64,000 bases of DNA, from contig NC_134013.1 in assembly GCF_040712315.1 (NCBI RefSeq), positions 85,194,001 to 85,258,000 of the forward strand, read 5' to 3'. Below the pieces are notes generated by a model. That model ran no database searches. It saw nothing but the letters and a program-made list of their open reading frames with translations, and was not told the origin of the DNA. Made by a program: the position numbers and the translations under genes. This document shows, in pieces, positions 47,506-57,925 of the stretch. The stretch comes from Castanea sativa. Taxonomy: Eukaryota; Streptophyta; Magnoliopsida; Fagales; Fagaceae. Within the stretch, counting starts at the first letter, position 1; each line of letters starts with the position of its first letter.

Positions 47506-48195
47506 TCTAAATCCACAAAGTGGACGGCCTACATCTAAGTCCACAAAGTGGACGACATGCTTATAAGTCCACAAAGTGGACGACCTACATCTAAGTCCAC
47601 AAAGTGGACGGCCTACATCTAAATCCACAAAGTGGACGACATGCTTATAAGTCCACAAAGTGGACGACCCACATCTAAGTCCACAAAGTGGACGGCCTAC
47701 ATCTAAGTCCACAAAGTGGACGGCCTACATCTAAGTCCACAAAGTGGACGACATGCTTATAAGTCCACAAAGTGGACGACCTACATCTAAATCCACAAAG
47801 TGGACGACATGCTTATAAGTCCACAAAGTGGACGACCCACATCTAAGTCCACAAAGTGGACGGCCTACATCTAAGTCCACAAAGTGGACGGCCTACATCT
47901 AAGTCCACAAAGTGGACGACATGCTTATAAGTCCACAAAGTGGACGACCTACATCTAAGTCCACAAAGTGGACGACATGCTTATAAGTCCACAAAGTGGA
48001 CGACCTACATCTAAGTCCACAAAGTGGACGGCCTACATCTAAATCCACAAAGTGGACGACATGCTTATAAGTCCACAAAGTGGACGACCCACATCTAAGT
48101 CCACAAAGTGGACAACATGCTTATAAGTCCACAAAGTAGACGACCTACATCCAAGTCCACAAAGTGGACGACACCTTTATAAGTCCACAAAGTGG
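47506..48195. repeat. 28-bp hairpin satellite, 25 in-register copies
   Basis: Each unit contains the palindromic GTCCACAAAGTGGAC (6-bp stem, 3-base loop; some copies start ATCCAC) followed by one of a few 13-base spacers: CGACCTACATCTA, CGGCCTACATCTA, CGACCCACATCTA or CGACATGCTTATA. CCACAA recurs exactly every 28 bases from 47513 to 48185, so there are no indels in 25 copies. Spacer order repeats as blocks: units 5-10 and 11-16 have the same six-spacer series (168-bp higher-order repeat). Two degenerate units follow to about 48260. Such arrays in the 3' region of Tat elements are known and can seed satellites. Confidence 0.95.
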
Positions 48196-48355
48196 ACAAT
48201 CTTACACCTAAAATCCTGAAGTGGACGATCCCAATCTAAAGACAACAAGGTGGACGACCTCATTGCTATGAGGCCTTACCACCAAGCGCATAAGATGTAC
48301 AAGGGCAATAAAATGTTTTGATGTGTTCCCTCTTGAGCTCGTCACCTTGCCATGA

Positions 48356-48470
48356 TGCAACAAGGTGACGGTATCATGTTCGAAATGACGGCGTTATGTT
48401 CAAAGTGACGGCGTTGAGTTCATAATAACGGTGTTATGTTCAAAGTTAGCTGACGCCGTTAGGAAACTCC
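48356..48470. repeat. ~20-bp TGACGGCGTTATGTTCAAAG minirepeat
   Basis: About four imperfect copies (for example near 48364, 48384, 48404 and 48425), followed by the inverted-like GCTGACGCCGTTA. It lies just after the 28-bp array. Confidence 0.75.
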
Positions 48471-49329
48471 CCATGTAAGTGACGGAATGATAAAAACGAC
48501 CCTGTTTTTATGAAAAAGAAGCTGACGCCGTCATCAATTCAAAAAATTGGATTGGAGAAAAATACCGTCACCCTTAAGCTGACGAGTTCATCACGGACAA
48601 TTTTGACTTAATAAAAAAAACACACATGCTTGAAGCATAAAATGGCATTAAAATTAAAATAGGCAATGTCTTTACAAAAGCCCAGAAAAATGGGCGCCAA
48701 GTACTACAATTTCGTCTACAGTTCTTCAAAAAATATAAAAAAAAAAAAAAAAAGGGGCTTCTATCTCATGAGAGGGCGTCAGTGTTGTCCATCATCTTCA
48801 ACATTGAGAGGCTGGGCACAAGAGAGAGAAGGGCTGACGGCATTTGGGTCGCCATTGTGAGGATTAGGAGTCAGGGTGACGGAGTGATCCGCAGCTGGTG
48901 ACAAGAACGGCCATTGTTGTCTCTACGATTATTATCGTCGGCATCTTCATGGACGACGTCGCTGCGGGGGTTGACGGGATGGACTCATCCATTGAAATCC
49001 TTGACGGATCCAAGTCCGGATAGACGGATTTTACTTGCTTCAAGCGGTCCTCAAACCCATCACCGTAGTAGGCGGCGCGGCGTCTATAAAGGCCGACGAA
49101 TCTTTGAACTCCGTCACGGCGTCGTTCCTAGCCGTCTCCACCGGACTAGGATGGATTTCAACTCCTTCTCCGCCGTCACCTTGGCCTCCGTTTCCATCTC
49201 CCGTCTACGGGTCTCCTCCGTCGGCTTTCCTTATAGTCCCTCGGCTCCGTGCCCCGAATTTTGTTCGCCTCCTTGAAGCTGGCGCGGCCGTCGGCTAGGT
49301 ACCCGACGCGCTCGTTCGGACGGGTGATC

Positions 49330-51054
49330 ACCCGCTTCCTTGGCGAGCACACAGCAGCAGTGCCTTCATGCGAACCATAGCCTGAAAGAAAAAAAGGGCG
49401 AGGGACAACGTCGGGGCATAAAAAGTTGGACGGGCATCAAAATAGAAAGCGAGACTCACCCTGGTGAGGTCAAAAGGCTGGCCGCCTTTATCTCGTCAAT
49501 GGTACGCTCGGCACGAAAGGTCCATTTCCTCGTCCTTCAAAATGGACTCCGTCACCTCTAGAGCGTAATCTTTGTGGGTCGAGGCGACGAGCGAGACCCA
49601 CAGGAGACGGGGCACGACGGAGGTCATAGGCCCCTTACCGGCCCCATGAACGGGCACAGGAGGCGACGGCCTTCGTGAAGACTTGTCCCCGGGGGTTGGG
49701 GGCGGCTTTCTTCCACGACGGGCTTCTCTACCGTCGAGGGCTTCCTCTTGGCCGCGACCTTCCCCGGCAGACTGTGGGGGTGACGGTGGGGTTGACTCGT
49801 CCCCAACCTTCTCCTGCTTGTCTCTTCTTGGGCGCAGCCAGCCTCCGAATCCGTTGTTTAGGCGGCTCCATTTTGCGAAGAATAAGGGTTAGAAAGAGAC
49901 AACGTCGGGATAAAGGCAAGAAGGTAAAAGGCACTTACGGACGACGTGAATAAGCGTTCAATTTGCAAGCTTCCTCCGTCGGTTCGGGACCTCCACAATA
50001 CAAGTGAAGAGTATCTAACGTGATTAGATCCCGACACTTCCTCTCGTCCAATGGAATGGCCGTCACTCGACGAATGAAATCCTCTGCTCCTCGGTAATAC
50101 GTGGACGGGTATTCGTAGCCGCAATGAAAAGTGACGGGTTAGGATAGCAAAAGAGTAGACGAGGCAAGAAGAGTCGACGGGATTAACTTTGAATCTCTAA
50201 CGTAAGCCCATGTGTTATCAAAACCATTGGGCATTGATTCCCATTCCTCTTGACGACATACCCAATTTGTCCCTTCTACAAAGAAGTATCTTCCCTTCCA
50301 CTTCCTATTGGAGTCGGGCATATCGACACTAACTTCAACTCCTTATCCCTCGGCTGCAAAATGGTACACTCCTTTGGACGAGGAAATGTGCGAGGACGAT
50401 AACACCAAAAGAACTCGTCCAAGGTCGGTGACGGTTCCCACCACTTAGACTACCCCACAAGACCTCGGCACCAATGAAGGTTCGCCAAGCATTGGGGGCA
50501 ATCGACGAAAAATCCCTAGAAAGTTAGCCGGTCGACGGTGTAATGCCGTCGGCGGCAATCTCAGTCCTGCCGCGAACATGGCATCATACATGCCAACGTC
50601 CGCGGTTCGTCCTGAGTAGCACCTCTCACCCTCCTCAGGCAGACGGATGGGAATGCCGTCGGGTATTTGGTAACGGGACCGCAAAGTTTTGAAAACATTC
50701 TCAGGCATCGTCGAGAAAATTGTTGACGGACCACTCGGAGGGTAAGATGAAGGGACGGTCATCACCGGAGGATCCCGAGGTGCTTGCGAGGGCTTCCTCG
50801 TCACCGTCACTCTCACCCCCGTCAACCGCAACTTTCCCTTCCACGAACCCCGGGCTTCGTCGGCTACCCTTCTTCATCACCGTACACCTCACTTCCTCTA
50901 GAACTCTCTACTTCACCGTCGAAGGAGTTGACGAGTCTCTTTCGACGACCGAGGATAGGCCCTCCGCGGGCTCACGACACGATGGAAAAACTTCGTCATA
51001 ACCCGCTCCGTCGCGGATTGACGATGGATCACTCGGCGTCTCCCTAGACATCGA
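49330..51054 (-). pseudogene. Antisense ORF of the Tat element, degenerate
   Basis: Opposite to gag-pol. Opening MSRETPSDPSSIRDGAGYDE near 51051, an acidic stretch (GGESDGDEEALASTSGSSGD), then in other frames EWSVNNF, FSTMPENVFKTLRSRYQIPD, GIPIRLPEEGERCYSGRTAD, VGMYDAMFAAGLRLPPTALH, then WKGRYFFVEGTNWVCRQEEW, MPNGFDNTWAYVRDS, and AEDFIRRVTAIPLDERKCRD before a GTAAGT donor near 49938. This is the additional antisense protein found between integrase and 3' LTR in Tat-type elements. Function unknown. Multiple frameshifts. The distal boundary below ~49850 is uncertain. Confidence 0.75.
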
Positions 51055-51460
51055 CTACCTACAAACGACGGGTTTTCTAAGATCCTAGGCGAGACGACTT
51101 CACTAAAAGGGCGTCACTAGAAAAAGTAAAAGGTAAAGTAAAGAAAACTTACGTATAGGAGGACGGTCTCAAGAAGGTGACGGTTGCACGATCGACGGTG
51201 TGGTAAAGCTGGCGGTGACGAATTTTTCTCTCAAGATGAACAAGGCGAAAAAGTGGAAAAAAGGTAAATAGTGAGATATATATAGGAGAGAGGAGGCGCG
51301 AAAGACGAGCGACACACTCGTCCGGACGCGGAGCCAATGCACTTATGACATGTGTCCCACCATTTAATGAACATGGCACAAATCACCATGCAAACACCAT
51401 TTCCCCGAAACACCAACTCCATGACCCGTCGCCCATGGGCGCGGGATAATGGAGAGTGGG

Positions 51461-52199
51461 TGATAGTGACGTTATTACAAGGTGACGGCACATTAATAAG
51501 GCGACGGAAGTTCACTTGTTACATGCGGAATGCACGTTAAGAAGGCGCGGCAATACGCTGTCGTCAACCTCTTGTCATTGACGCCTGCTTTAGCATTCAT
51601 GGCCATGCCCCTTACGCGGCAACATTGGGCGACGGATCACGTGGACGAGTCGGGGGTGACGACCTTGGTTGTAAGGTCTTTGGGCGACGTCCTTGGGCGA
51701 CGGACCATGTTGGCGTACGTAAGGCGACGACGGTATAGGAGTTACACGTGGGGCGACGACCTTGGCGAGTGAAGGTGAAGGAATAACCCGGCTTTCATTT
51801 TTAGCATATCTTGACCTCTGCTCATGTGAATATAAGGAAAGTTCTTGCGCTACGCGTTCGACTTAGTTAAGAAGATTCCTATAAGGAAAGGGCTCAATAC
51901 AATGGGCAAAGATCCGCGGATCACTCTCTTAAAAAGGAAAGTGCTTCTTCACCAAGGCGCATATTTCGGCCACACACCACTATATATACCCCAAGACCCT
52001 CATGACCCAAAGGTACGCACAATTACCTCAACTCTGGCACTTTAGGGTTGTTTAAAAAATTCTAACTTGATCGTCGGAGGGTCTTTGGCCGGCACCACAC
52101 CGGTGCTCTCTGTCGATCACCTCTTTTCTTTTCTTCGCAGGCGTTGCTTCAAATCGGGAGAGTACTAGCAGCTTACTGTTGATCTTTTAGGCATCATCA
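51461..52199 (+). repeat. 3' LTR of the gypsy element
   Basis: 739 bp, TGATAGTGACG...CATCATCA. It differs from the 5' LTR mainly by clustered changes at CTG or CAG sites (for example GCTGACG to GGCGACG five times). Confidence 0.93.
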
Positions 52200-53220
52200 T
52201 ATATAGATTAGTAAAATGCCATGAATCACTCGGAATGCTTCCTTTAATATTGTTGTCTTCAATAGAGAACTCCTGTAACCTCGAAAGGTTACCTAGGCTA
52301 GGAGGTATGTTGCCACTTAAATGGTTACCGCCAATATAGAGCAGTTGAAGATTTTCTAAACTCCCAATACCTTTTGTAATACTTCCAACAAACTTATTGT
52401 ATGACAGAGACATTACTACAAGGTCTCTACAGTAATGGATTTGTGAGGGAAGCTGACCACCTAATTGGTTTTCCGAAAGAGAGAGTTCTTGAAGATTAGG
52501 ACAGTGGGTGCAGAGTTCCATAGGAAGAGTTCCTGAGATGTAATTTGAGGGAATGATAATATTGATAAGAGAGGATATGTTGAAGATGACATGAGGAAAA
52601 GGACCAGTAAGGCGATTGGATTCCAAATTCAAGAGCTCTAACGATGAAACATTGCTCAAGGACCATGGAATTGCACCCATAAGACGGTTTCTACCAAGGT
52701 CTAAATAGCGAAGCATTGGTAACATGCCTAACTCTTTAGGTATGCTACCATTTAACTTGTTTCTTGAAAGAGATAAATATTCAAGCTTGTGGCAATTATG
52801 TATAGTTGGAGGGATACTACCTTCCAATAAGTTGTATGACAAGACAAGTTCCTTCAAGCGGTGTAGACGACTAATCTCATGAGGCAGGAAACCATAGAAG
52901 CTGTTGTTAGAAAGATCAAGTGAGACTAGGAAGGAGAGGTTGCCAACATGAGGTGAAATGGTGCCTTGGAGACCAAGGTTGGAGAGGTTCAAGGCTGTGA
53001 CTCTTTGTCTTCGTAGGCTGCAAGTGACTCCAATCCAGTTACAAAAGTTTGTTGCCGTTGACCAATTACCAGCCGAGTGAGCATTGTTGATCTTGGATTT
53101 GAAGGCAATGAGAGCCGATTGATCGGTAAAGTTGCTGGCAGATTGGGAAAATTGAAGCATGCATGAATGCACTAACAGAAAAGCCAAGAGCAAGTGAATG
53201 GATCGCCTCTCTATTGGCAT
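52200..53220 (-). CDS. RLK-D exon 1, 5' part: signal peptide, N-cap, first LRRs
   Basis: The open frame runs up to 53244; the Met at 53220 directly precedes the signal-peptide-like IERRSIHLLLAFLLVHSCM and is preferred. N-cap: NFTDQSALIAFKSKINNAHS and FCNWIGVTCSLRRQ, then ten LRRs to NIKGSIPSDSWHFTNLY, where the LTR starts. No internal stop. The cysteine pair and WIGV/TC match the LRRNT of LRR-XII kinases. A TATA-like TATATAAAAG lies at about 53362-53372. Confidence 0.9.
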
Positions 53221-53361
53221 CGTGAGTTTGCTCCAGTGAGACACAGAATACTCTTTGAACTCTGGAACTAAGATAGAATAGACCTTTGTGTGGTCTACTT
53301 CTGATTATTTTTCAGCTTTTCTAAAGAGAACCGCTTCATATGCTTGACTGTATACACACTA

Positions 53362-53372
53362 GCTTTTATATA
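53362..53372 (-). promoter_or_regulatory. TATA box candidate of RLK-D
   Basis: TATATAAAAGC on the minus strand, about 140 bases before the preferred ATG. Confidence 0.45.
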
Positions 53373-53895
53373 CATACAAACAATAATAATTAATTAAAAA
53401 GAGCAAAAGAAGTGAGATTGAATAATTTTTTTTAATATGGAGAGTTTCAATCATTCTATTTTTTATGATTCTTTTTATCATAAATTAAAACATTAATTGA
53501 TTTTTTGGTCTAAACATAAATTAAACTCCAGATCTTTTATTCAATCATTAAAAACTTTACCAGTTAAGATTGAATAGATTAAAAAGCTTAAATTAATATG
53601 TTATTATAGTCTGTTTGGTTAGAAATTTTTAATATTTATGTTTAACTGTTATAAAAATATGTATAAATTAAAAAAAATATTGTAAAAATACGTGTTTCAA
53701 AATTTAAATACTAAAAACCGTTGTCTAAACATTGGTATCGAACATCTTCTAAATTTGAAGATACAAAAATTTTCACCCTTTTTTATTCTAATTACGAAAT
53801 AAGTTGTCTTTGGATTTATTGTTAAGTTTTTCCTTGCGAAATAACAGGGCAATCTCACTTTGAAGATTTTCTGTTTTATATTTTCCTTTTTTTTT
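53373..53895. other. RLK-D upstream DNA
   Basis: AT-rich, with a MITE-like stretch (TCTGTTTGGTTAGAAATTTT at 53609) that resembles family 3 but has no clear right end. No gene. Confidence 0.35.
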
Positions 53896-53898
53896 TTA

Positions 53899-54769
53899 GG
53901 CTATGTTTGTTTAAGTGTAAAATATTTTCCTGGTGTAAAATAATTTTAGGTTAAAATATTTTCAAGAAAGGAAAATAATTTCTAGTATTTGGCGGCATTT
54001 AAAAAAATACTTTGAAAAATATTTTTTAGTGTTTGGTTATGCTCTTGAAAATACTATAGAAAACACATTTTCTATTTGTTGCTCACATTTTCTCGCATAT
54101 TCTCAGCTTTCAAACAAATATATAATATCATTTCTCAATGCATAAACACAATTTCTCAATATATAAACACAAAAGAAACAAAACCAAAAAAAAAAAAAAA
54201 ATCATCAAATCCGGTCAAAGAAGAACAGAGAGAGAGAGAGAGAGGTGACTGGGTTCGACGTTGAGGCGAGATCACGCGGCAGAGGCGAAGGCGAGATCGG
54301 CGATGGCGAAGGCGAAGGCGCGATCGGCGATGGCGAAGGCGAGATTGCGATCAGTGATGACGAAGGCGAGATCGACGATGGCGAAGGCGAAGGTGTGATG
54401 GCGAAGCGCGATGGCGCGGTAGAGGTGAAGGCTCGAATCATATCGGCAAAGGCGAAGGCGCGATCTTGCCAGTGCTGGGGTGCAACGAGACTGATGCGAT
54501 TTTGGGTTGGGGCCAATGCTGGGGTGCGACTCGCTGGTGCTTGGTGCGATCTCTTCGTGCTGTTTCTCTCTCTCTCTCTTCTATTTTCCTAGGGTGGAAT
54601 TCGTTTGAAGGTAAAATAAGATCTAAAATGGTTTTACGCCCGAAATGCTTTATTTTACAATCAACGCAGAATACTAATTCCGTTTAACCTAATTTTCAGT
54701 ACCTGCCAAACACACACGTGGATGTAAAAACATTTTAAAAAATCCTTTGAAACTAAAACAAACCCAGCC
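53899..54769. mobile_element. PIF/Harbinger-like non-autonomous element with GC-rich repeat core
   Basis: GGCTATGTTTGTTT at the left and AAACAAACCCAGCC at the right form a TIR, flanked by TTA on both sides (53896-53898, 54770-54772), the target size and sequence of PIF/Harbinger. The core at 54245-54475 repeats GGCGAAGGCGAGATCGGCGAT-like units of about 15-21 bases, giving an open acidic Gly/Glu/Asp-rich frame (54245-54592) that looks like a by-product of the repeats. (GA)n at 54226-54244. Confidence 0.65.
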
Positions 54770-54854
54770 TTAGTCGGTAAATTAAATTACAAGAGACAAT
54801 TATGAATTTGCAAGTCTATAGACGTGAGCGTCCCAATTTTCCACTTCTTTTCAA

Positions 54855-55540
54855 TAGGAATGGCAACGGGTCGGGTTCGGATCGGGTTTTTGCATACCCG
54901 GGCCCGACCCGCGGGCCAAGACCCGAAACTCGGACCCGGCCAGATTATTAATCGGGTTTTTTTTCCCGGGGCCCATACCCGCCCCACGGGCCCCGTTTAT
55001 CTTCTTGGGCCCAAATCTAGCCCAACAAAATTTTTTTTTTTTTAAGCCCATTAAATTTTTTTCCTAGATTCAAGCCCATTCAAGCCATTTAACATGGCCC
55101 AAATGCCAAAATTTGGCATTTAGGCCACATTATAGGCAGCCAAATCAAACCAAATTATAAGTTAATCATAAATCAATAAATCACTTGTTAATTATACCTT
55201 AATAAATCACAACTAAGATTTTAAATCAACAAATCACTTAAAAAACTACAAAATAAATCCTACAAGTCTAAGAAATTACAAATTGTCTTATCCTTCAACC
55301 AACAAATGAAAAAGACTAAGAAATTCCTACAAAATGTCTTATCCTCCATAACCGGGTTTTTATCCGGGGCGGGTTTCGGATTTTTTTATAAAACTTGGAC
55401 CCGACCCGAACCCGCTTCGGGAGTTTTTTTTTTTAAAAATTCATACCCGACCCTATTCTTTATCAGACCGGATAAAATTCGGCCCATTAAGGTCAAACCG
55501 GACCGAGTGTCCGCGGGCCGGATCTAAATTGCCTTCCCTA
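54855..55540. mobile_element. hAT-like non-autonomous element rich in GGGTCGGG
   Basis: TIR TAGGAATGGCAAC at the left against ATTGCCTTCCCTA at the right. A perfect 8-bp duplication CTTTTCAA (54847-54854, 55541-55548) is diagnostic for hAT. Both ends carry GC-rich CCCGACCC/GGGTCGGG blocks in opposite orientation. No transposase is encoded. Confidence 0.85.
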
Positions 55541-55548
55541 CTTTTCAA

Positions 55549-56082
55549 GGAATGAACGAGGAAATGGAGAAAACAGGGAATGAATGAGGCCAAGAAAATG
55601 GAGAAATCGGGGAGCTATCAATTCACACTAGACAAGACTTGTACAGTACATGACAAGAAATAAATGGCCAAGATTTTGTGAAAGAGACAAAAAAGAATTG
55701 CTGTTTTTCACTTTTTCTCAGTGCTAGACCCATTGAAGTAGCAACGAGGTAATCAAACCTACTATTAATATCATTTTCTACTTCCTACTTTAAAGCCTTT
55801 CAAAAAAAAAAAAAAAAACCTACTTTAAAGCATTTCCTAAAAAAGGTATTTATTAATTAATTATTTTTTTTAAAAAATCATACTACCATTATTTTTTCTC
55901 TAATAAAAAGTTTTTGAAAGCATTTCCTTAAAAAAATCAATTCCATTTAAACAAAATACTTGTAACATAAACGACAAGGAATAAATGGCTAAGTAATTGT
56001 TTTCAGCTTTAAAAAAAAAAATATCACTTCGGATGCTCGACTATAGTCACATTAAACCATTTTTATTATAAAAAAAAAACAA

Positions 56083-56124
<42 letters not shown>

Positions 56125-56574
56125 TAAAAGTTAGGAGACAATTTTTTCACAATTTTTTTTTTTTTAATGGTATACTTCCACGCAACAACAACATGACTAG
56201 GAGTAAATGCCAAAACAGTGGGCTAGCAATAGCAACAGCAGTGACTAGAAATGACTTGTACGGTACAAGGAAAAAATGGCCAATATATTGTGCAAGGGAG
56301 GTGATGGTAGACAGTAATCAGCATCAAGCAATTATTATACGGTCCAAACTTACAAGATTTCAGCTTTTCAAAGTTTGAGAGTCCCAAACAATGACCACGT
56401 GAAACGTTAACACTAAGTCTAAACCACATATTTTCAAGGTTCATTGAATCTTTTGGTAAGAATAGTCGTATTTTGTTTTCTCCAATGATGGCAGATATCT
56501 TTCTTTCAACCAAGTCTTTTAAGTCTTTGCTTAGAATTTCCACAAGACCTGGGAAGTTACAGTCTTGTCTATTA
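55549..56574. other. Intergenic DNA with RLK 5'-flank relics and (TA)n
   Basis: 55560-55700 and 55960-56000 repeat RLK upstream blocks (CAGTACATGACAAGAAATAA). (TA)n at about 56085-56120. The minus-strand 154-codon frame at 56223-56687 has no recognised domain. Confidence 0.4.
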
Positions 56575-56817
56575 AGGCTTGGTTTGGAACTTTGGATAGC
56601 TGAACGCGCAGCGTTTTCAGCCCCTTTTTTTTTTTTTTTTTTTTCTTCCTGCACAGATTTCAACCAGCAACAAGAGAACAGTGACACTGTTTATAAACAG
56701 TACTAGCACTTTTCAATTTTTTTTAATATTTAAAATGAGACCCGTGATATTATTTATACATTTAAAAATTATTTTGTTATAATATTTTCAATTTTCAGTT
56801 GTATTTAAACGGACCCT
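56575..56817. mobile_element. MITE, family 2, second copy
   Basis: From GGCTTGGTTTGGAAC to TTAAACGGACCCTGA, with TTTAAAAATTATTTTGTTATAA as in the copy at 11277-11392. Confidence 0.45.
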
Positions 56818-56936
56818 GACCATTGTGCGTTTTCAAGATTGATGAATGATTGAGTCAAAAGCAACGAATAAGACACTGAAAAGAGAATTAAGAGAGTTTG
56901 GGAAGTGTAGAGAAAAGTAAACTTAGGGTGTTTGGT

Positions 56937-57073
56937 TTTTGTTTTCAAAGAATTATTTTCAGTTTTTAAACAATATTACACATATTTTTACATATATTTT
57001 CACTCATTCGTATTTTCACAAATATTTTCAAACAATAATTTTTAGTGTTTAAATGTATGTACCAAACGGGACC
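56937..57073. mobile_element. MITE, family 5
   Basis: AGGGTGTTTGGTTT at the left and ACCAAACGGGACCT at the right form an imperfect terminal inverted repeat. Confidence 0.5.
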
Positions 57074-57679
57074 TTAAAAAAGCAATTGATAGATTTTAAA
57101 AAAAAAAAAACGAAAATACTAAGGGAGACTCTTAGAACAATAATTAACGATCCATTTAAAGAAAGATTTTATAAAAAAAGAAGAAAAAAAAAAAACAGCT
57201 CTTAATATTTTGACAACTTTTTTCATTTCCCATCAAAGTAATGTCAAAACTTTCTTAAAATAAATTGTTAACTATTATCCTAAAAGCACTCGTTAACATG
57301 ACTCTTAAAAAAATAGAGAATTAATTAAATTAATTCATCTCAGTACAAATATATTATGAGGAAACACTTGATGGAGAAGCAAGCCAAATTCTCAAACCAA
57401 ATACATAGTTATAGTTATAGTGTATAAACAAATATAATTTAAGTGACCACTTCAATGTTTGAGTTTATAAGGACAAATTTCAATTTTCGGGGCTGATTTG
57501 TAATTTTTTAGGGGGCCAAGAATTTTTTGAAACAAAAATTCTCAAATGTTACCTATTAATATGTAGAGCTATTTTTTTCTATAAGAAATAAAAAAATAAA
57601 AAATAATCCTAGTGCCCTTGGTCCCTTCCGAGTTCCACCACTGCTTATAAAGGGTATTTTAAAACTAACATAAGTACAT
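57074..57679. other. Intergenic DNA
   Basis: AT-rich, nothing recognised. Confidence 0.3.
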
Positions 57680-57925
57680 TACTGTCCCTCAAATATGGAG
57701 TTTATTCAACTTTGATCACTGCACTTTTAAAAGTTCGATTTTTGTCCCTCTAAATTTTCAAGTGTAACAATTTAATCTCTTATTTCTTTTTCCATTTATG
57801 TAACTATTGAATGCTAAAGTACCCCTTATTTTGAGGGGGCTAAAATTGAACTGGCCTCTTATTATAGGGACCAAAGATGCAAGCAAGAAATGTACGGAAA
57901 ATAGTTATACTGACAAAATTTTCCT
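57680..57925. repeat. Interspersed repeat copy 2 (pairs with 19950-20290)
   Basis: Same block order as copy 1, ending GCAAGCAAGAAATGTACGGA. Confidence 0.6.

Larger units (their letters stand above)
41247..52204 (+). mobile_element. Ty3-gypsy (Tat lineage) retrotransposon, 10.9 kb, with TSD
   Basis: The element is 41252-52199; a perfect 5-bp duplication TATAT flanks it (41247-41251, 52200-52204). It has LTRs of 738 and 739 bp, a primer site starting at 41990 (GGTTGGCGCCG), and a polypurine tract GGAGAGTGGG at 51451-51460. Gene order is gag, protease, RT, RNase H, second RNase H, integrase, then a long 3' region with a satellite array and an antisense ORF. The second RNase H, absence of a chromodomain, 3' tandem repeats and antisense ORF are hallmarks of the Tat/Ogre group. 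The coding frame is broken many times although the LTRs remain similar. Confidence 0.95.
38215..53244 (-). pseudogene. RLK-D: LRR-XII receptor kinase interrupted by a gypsy element
   Basis: Exon 1 is divided between 52200-53244 and 39285-41251 by the 10.9-kb element at 41252-52199; exon 2 is 38215-38570. Both halves of exon 1 are open, and joining across one copy of the TATAT duplication keeps the frame (NLY-ILNF). The gene would then encode signal peptide, N-cap, about 22 LRRs, membrane helix and a complete non-RD kinase. As assembled, translation would stop 11 residues into the LTR. It is the least damaged member of the cluster and probably became a pseudogene recently, perhaps only in this haplotype. 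Its role, pattern recognition at the plasma membrane, is inferred from family; the ligand is unknown. Confidence 0.92.

Noticed and set aside
47458..47712. Open frame with repeats such as DLDVGRPLCGL and STLWTYKHVVHFV
   Set aside because: It is a translation of the 28-bp satellite. Since 28 is not a multiple of 3, the frame rotates through the units; no protein is implied.
47506..48195. CRISPR-like array of repeats with spacers
   Set aside because: The 'spacers' are only a few recurring sequences of 13 bases, the setting is a plant retrotransposon, and no cas genes exist.
54245..54592. Acidic Gly/Glu/Asp-rich 115-codon frame as a protein gene
   Set aside because: It comes from a short-period GC-rich repeat inside a non-autonomous element; several frames are open at once.
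56223..56687. Minus-strand 154-codon frame as a novel gene
   Set aside because: It crosses a poly(T) tract and a MITE end and shows no recognisable family.
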